A DNA stretch of 64,000 bases from Inia geoffrensis (Eukaryota > Chordata > Mammalia > Artiodactyla > Iniidae), in contig CM070899.1 in the NCBI GenBank assembly GCA_036417435.1, positions 104,534,368-104,598,367 on the forward strand, read 5' to 3'. The notes under the pieces were generated by a model, which worked only from the letters and a program-made list of their open reading frames with translations, searched no databases and had not been told where the DNA came from. How positions within the stretch are numbered: the first letter of the stretch is position 1; each line of letters starts with the position of its first letter. Positions 61,156 through 64,000 of this stretch are shown here, piece by piece. The translations under genes and the position numbers were made by a program.

Positions 61156-64000
61156 AGCCAGCTATTGCTGTTGGTGCGATTGTAAATTGGTAACAGCCAC
61201 TATTAGGATCAGTAGGCACATTCCTGACCAAACTGAACACTGGAGGTACCACGAGATTCGGCAACCCCGCTGCAGGTCGTAGAACCAGAGACTAGCATCA
61301 TTGGAAGGAAGCACTTGCACCCCAGCATTCCTTGTGGTACCCTTGACCCCAACGAAGACATACAAACGAACCAACTGTCGAGCGAGTGGCGAAGGGAGAA
61401 AGATGGGCTGCTACCTACACACCCTCGACTAGCACTCAGCCACAGAACAAAATGAACTCATACTATTTGCAGCAGCATGGGTGGAGCACTAGATGATCTC
61501 ACTAATTCTGGTCAATTAGAGGCAGCAAGACACATTTGCCCAGATACCACTTATGTGTGCAGCCTCAATAGGGATACAAAGGAAGCTAGTAAAGAAAGGA
61601 AACACAGGTTCACAAAGGGAAGAAAGAAGCGAGGGGTTCCCACAGGGGCAAATTGGAGACCGGGGAAGGGGGAATTAGGAGATTGGGATTAACAGTAACA
61701 CACTTAACGTATCCAAAAGTGCTCATCAAGGGCAACACACCCAAAAGCACAGGGAATGCTACAACACATTCCACGATAAACTAACAGGGCAAAGAATCCG
61801 AAACCCTACAGGTACAGCTACGTTTATACTTGCATCAAGTGGCTGTAGAACTCAAACAGACGCAACACTGTATATGAACTAGGCTGAAAGAAAAAAGGAC
61901 TGTTCAATGACAAGGCAAGTAAGGGGTTAAGACATGCCCACTTTCTTACCTCAGGCCTCTTTGTCGTCGGCGGGTGTCAGACCCCTGGAGCCTCAGCAGG
62001 CCTGTGTCCCGCGGCTGGAGGATGCTGCTGCTCTTCTCCCCTGCGTGGTACCACAATCTCCCGATCCAACATGGCCCTCCTACAGGTAAGCATAGCCTGG
62101 TGTACCCAAAAGATGGTGGAACAGCTGAGAGGGAAGGGCTGTTAAGAAACCGGATCTCCACAGCTCCTGCTAGGCAAGTTCCCACCTCCAGCCCACTTCA
62201 TTAGAGTCGCCCCACCTGCGAACCACGGCACCCTCCGAGTAGCCCACTGGCAAGGCCTGCGACATGCCTGGGGTGGGGCAGTGCAGGTGAAGGGGCAGGA
62301 GGTGAGCCTACAAAAGCCCAGGGATGTGTGTTTAGCTGCGTTCGACTCCCCATTTCCAATACAACGCCGGGAACCCCGCTAAGGCTTTGGTTCCCCACGT
62401 TACCAGAGACGACACGGAGTAGTGCTGCCGCCTTTTGGCACACTGCCGTAACAACCTTACCAACTGTGCTGAAGGGCACCTATCATTCACAAGCCTTAAG
62501 GCCTACGACTTTGCAGACACAACCCTGCCCTCAAGAAATATCCTGCGCTGGGTAATCTGAAACGAATTCAAATCACGCCCGACTCTCAGGCGGGAACCTT
62601 TCAAGAAGTCAGTGGTACTCACCGGCGTTTTAGAAAACACCACATTCAACCCAAAAGATGCTCAGGATCTGTCATGATTCGAGAGTGGAAAGAAAGCTAG
62701 ACGAGGTGTTCCCTGGCTGCAGTCCTCTCAAACCCTAAAAGAGTAAGATCTCAACAGGACATGCCAGAAAGAGAAGCCAGGTATTGCTGTTGGTCGGATT
62801 GTAAATTGCTAACAGCCTGTAATGAGGATCACTAGGCATATTCCTTACCAAACTAAACACTGGATATACCACCAGATTCGGCAACCCCGCTACAGGTCGT
62901 GTAACCAGAGACTGGCATCATTGGAAGGAAGCACTTGCAGCCCAGCTGTCCTTGTGTTACCCATGACCACAGCCAAGACATACAAACGAACGAAATGGGG
63001 AGCGAGGGGTGAATGGAGAAAGATGTTCTGCTACCTACACACCCTCGACTACCACTCAGCCACAGGGCAAAATGAACCCATAGTCTTTGCAGCAGCCTGG
63101 GTGGAGCAGTAGATGATCTCATTAATTCTGGTCAATTAGAGGCAGCAAGACACATATCCCCGCATATCACACTTATGTGTGCCGTCTAAATACGGATACT
63201 CTGGAAGCTAGTACACAAAGGAAACTCAGGCTCACAAAGGGAAGAAAGAAGCCTGGAGTTCCCTGAGGGGGAAATTGGAGACCGAGGAAGGTTGAAGTAG
63301 GAGGTCGGGATTCACAGAAACACGCTTAACGTATCCAAAAGTGCTCATCAAGGGCGACCCACGCGCAAGCACAGGGACGCTACAAAACATTCCTCAATAA
63401 ACGAAGATTGCAAAGAATCCGAAACCCTACAGGTACAGCTACGTGTATAATTGCATCGGGTGGCTGTACAACTCAAACAGACACAACATTGTATATGAAC
63501 TAGGCTGAAACGGAAAAGGACTGTTCAATGACAAGGCAAGTGAGGGCTTAAGAAATGCCTACTCTGTTACCTCAGGCCTCTGTGATGTTGTTACCACGGT
63601 AACGGCCCCTGGAACCTCGGCAGGCCTGGGTCCCACGGCCGGAGCCTGCTGCTGCTGAGGCAGCAAGGGAGGAGGACGTGCCACCTGACCAGCGTCACCT
63701 CGGGCCGCTACTGCCCATTCTCCCCTGCGTGGTACCGCAGTCTCCCGATCCAACGTGGCCCTCGTACAGGTAAGCAAAGCCTGGTGTACCCAAATGAGGG
63801 TGGAGCAGCTGAGAGGGGAGAGCGGTGAGGAAACCGGATCTCCACAGCTCCTGCTAGGCAGGTTCCCACCTCCAGCCCCCATCATCAGAGTCGCCCCACC
63901 TGCGAACCACGGCACCCTCCGAATCACCCACCTGAAAGGCTTCCGATATGCCTGGGGTGGGGCAGTGCAGGTTCAGGGGCAGGAGGTGATCATACACAAG
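61156..64000. repeat. Dimer 19, truncated by the window edge
   Basis: A19 is 61156-62774 and matches A4 up to 62493, then switches to the common A tail (TCTGAAACGAATTC). B20 starts at 62775 and resembles B15 (shared one-base loss near 63375). It ends at base 64,000, about 460 bases short. X-box at 63590-63603 (AC). Confidence 0.94.

Larger units (their letters stand above)
51244..62493. repeat. Right copy of the 11,250-bp block
   Basis: Identical by inspection to 1-11250. It ends inside the tail of A19, after CATTCACAAG at 62484-62493, within ordinary homologous repeat sequence. The end therefore looks like a recombination switch between repeats and not an insertion boundary. Confidence 0.92.
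1..64000. repeat. Complex tandem satellite (macrosatellite) array, 3,304-bp A-B dimer
   Basis: The same 3.3-kb text recurs across the whole window. Phased on the start of A (AGCCAGCT or a near variant), dimers begin at 1, 3305, 6609, 9913, 18206, 21510, 24814, 28118, 31422, 34726, 38030, 41333, 44637, 47940, 51244, 54548, 57852 and 61156. One irregular stretch lies at 11.3-16.5 kb. Spacing is 3,304 bp, or 3,303 where one base is lost. A and B align over their full length and by eye share most positions, so the dimer itself arose by duplication of a monomer of about 1.6 kb. Copies of the same monomer differ by only a few percent at most. Neither strand has an open frame longer than about 140 codons; the open stretches overlap on both strands, often lack ATG, and are broken in some copies. 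The stretches between the sites listed below hold nothing else I recognise. Confidence 0.98.

Noticed and set aside
1..64000. CRISPR array or bacterial repeat region
   Set aside because: The repeat unit is 3.3 kb, without short repeats and spacers, and there are no bacterial genes or ribosome binding sites.
1..64000. rDNA, snRNA or histone gene cluster
   Set aside because: I see no segment resembling 5S, 18S, 28S, U1/U2 snRNA or histone coding sequence in the unit.

Overview
The whole window is one uninterrupted tandem array of a complex satellite (macrosatellite). No unique flanking DNA, no recognisable protein-coding gene, rRNA, tRNA or CRISPR array, and no mobile element that I can name is present. 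The basic repeat is a 3,304-bp dimer made of two diverged monomers, called A (about 1,619 bp) and B (about 1,685 bp) here. They align along their whole length and differ in size mainly because B carries about 63 extra bases in its GC-rich core. The window holds 19 A and 20 B monomers. A long homogenised satellite with splice-donor-like motifs (CAG|GTAAGC, CAG|GTGAGT), an AATAAA and an RFX-type X-box points to an animal nuclear genome, most likely a vertebrate. That is inference; I cannot name the species or repeat family.

Layout: alternating A-B dimers run from base 1 to about 12.9 kb. An extra B monomer breaks the alternation (B-B, then a B/A hybrid) between about 11.3 and 15.0 kb. Regular A-B dimers then continue to the right edge, where the last B monomer is cut at base 64,000. 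A monomers fall into three sequence classes whose order reads b-a-c-a / b-a-c-c-c / b-a-c-a / b-c / b-a-c-a. This suggests a four-dimer (about 13.2-kb) higher-order repeat with local gains and losses. Bases 1-11,250 recur, apparently without any change, at 51,244-62,493 (offset 51,243 bp). This is either a very recent large duplication or exchange, or an assembly duplication.

Possible function: every B monomer has a perfect 14-bp RFX-type X-box (GTTACC-NN-GGTAAC) whose central dinucleotide is AC or AT, that is, a CpG or its deamination product TpG. The core of each monomer is flanked by splice-donor-like sequences pointing outward on both strands, resembling a bidirectional promoter with two first exons. 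An AATAAA hexamer is present in B and absent from A. Together these suggest that each dimer could be a transcription unit for long non-coding RNA. The only reasonably well-placed open frame is 71 codons long, in A only, and I do not consider it a demonstrated gene. All identity statements come from reading the sequence, not from an alignment program.
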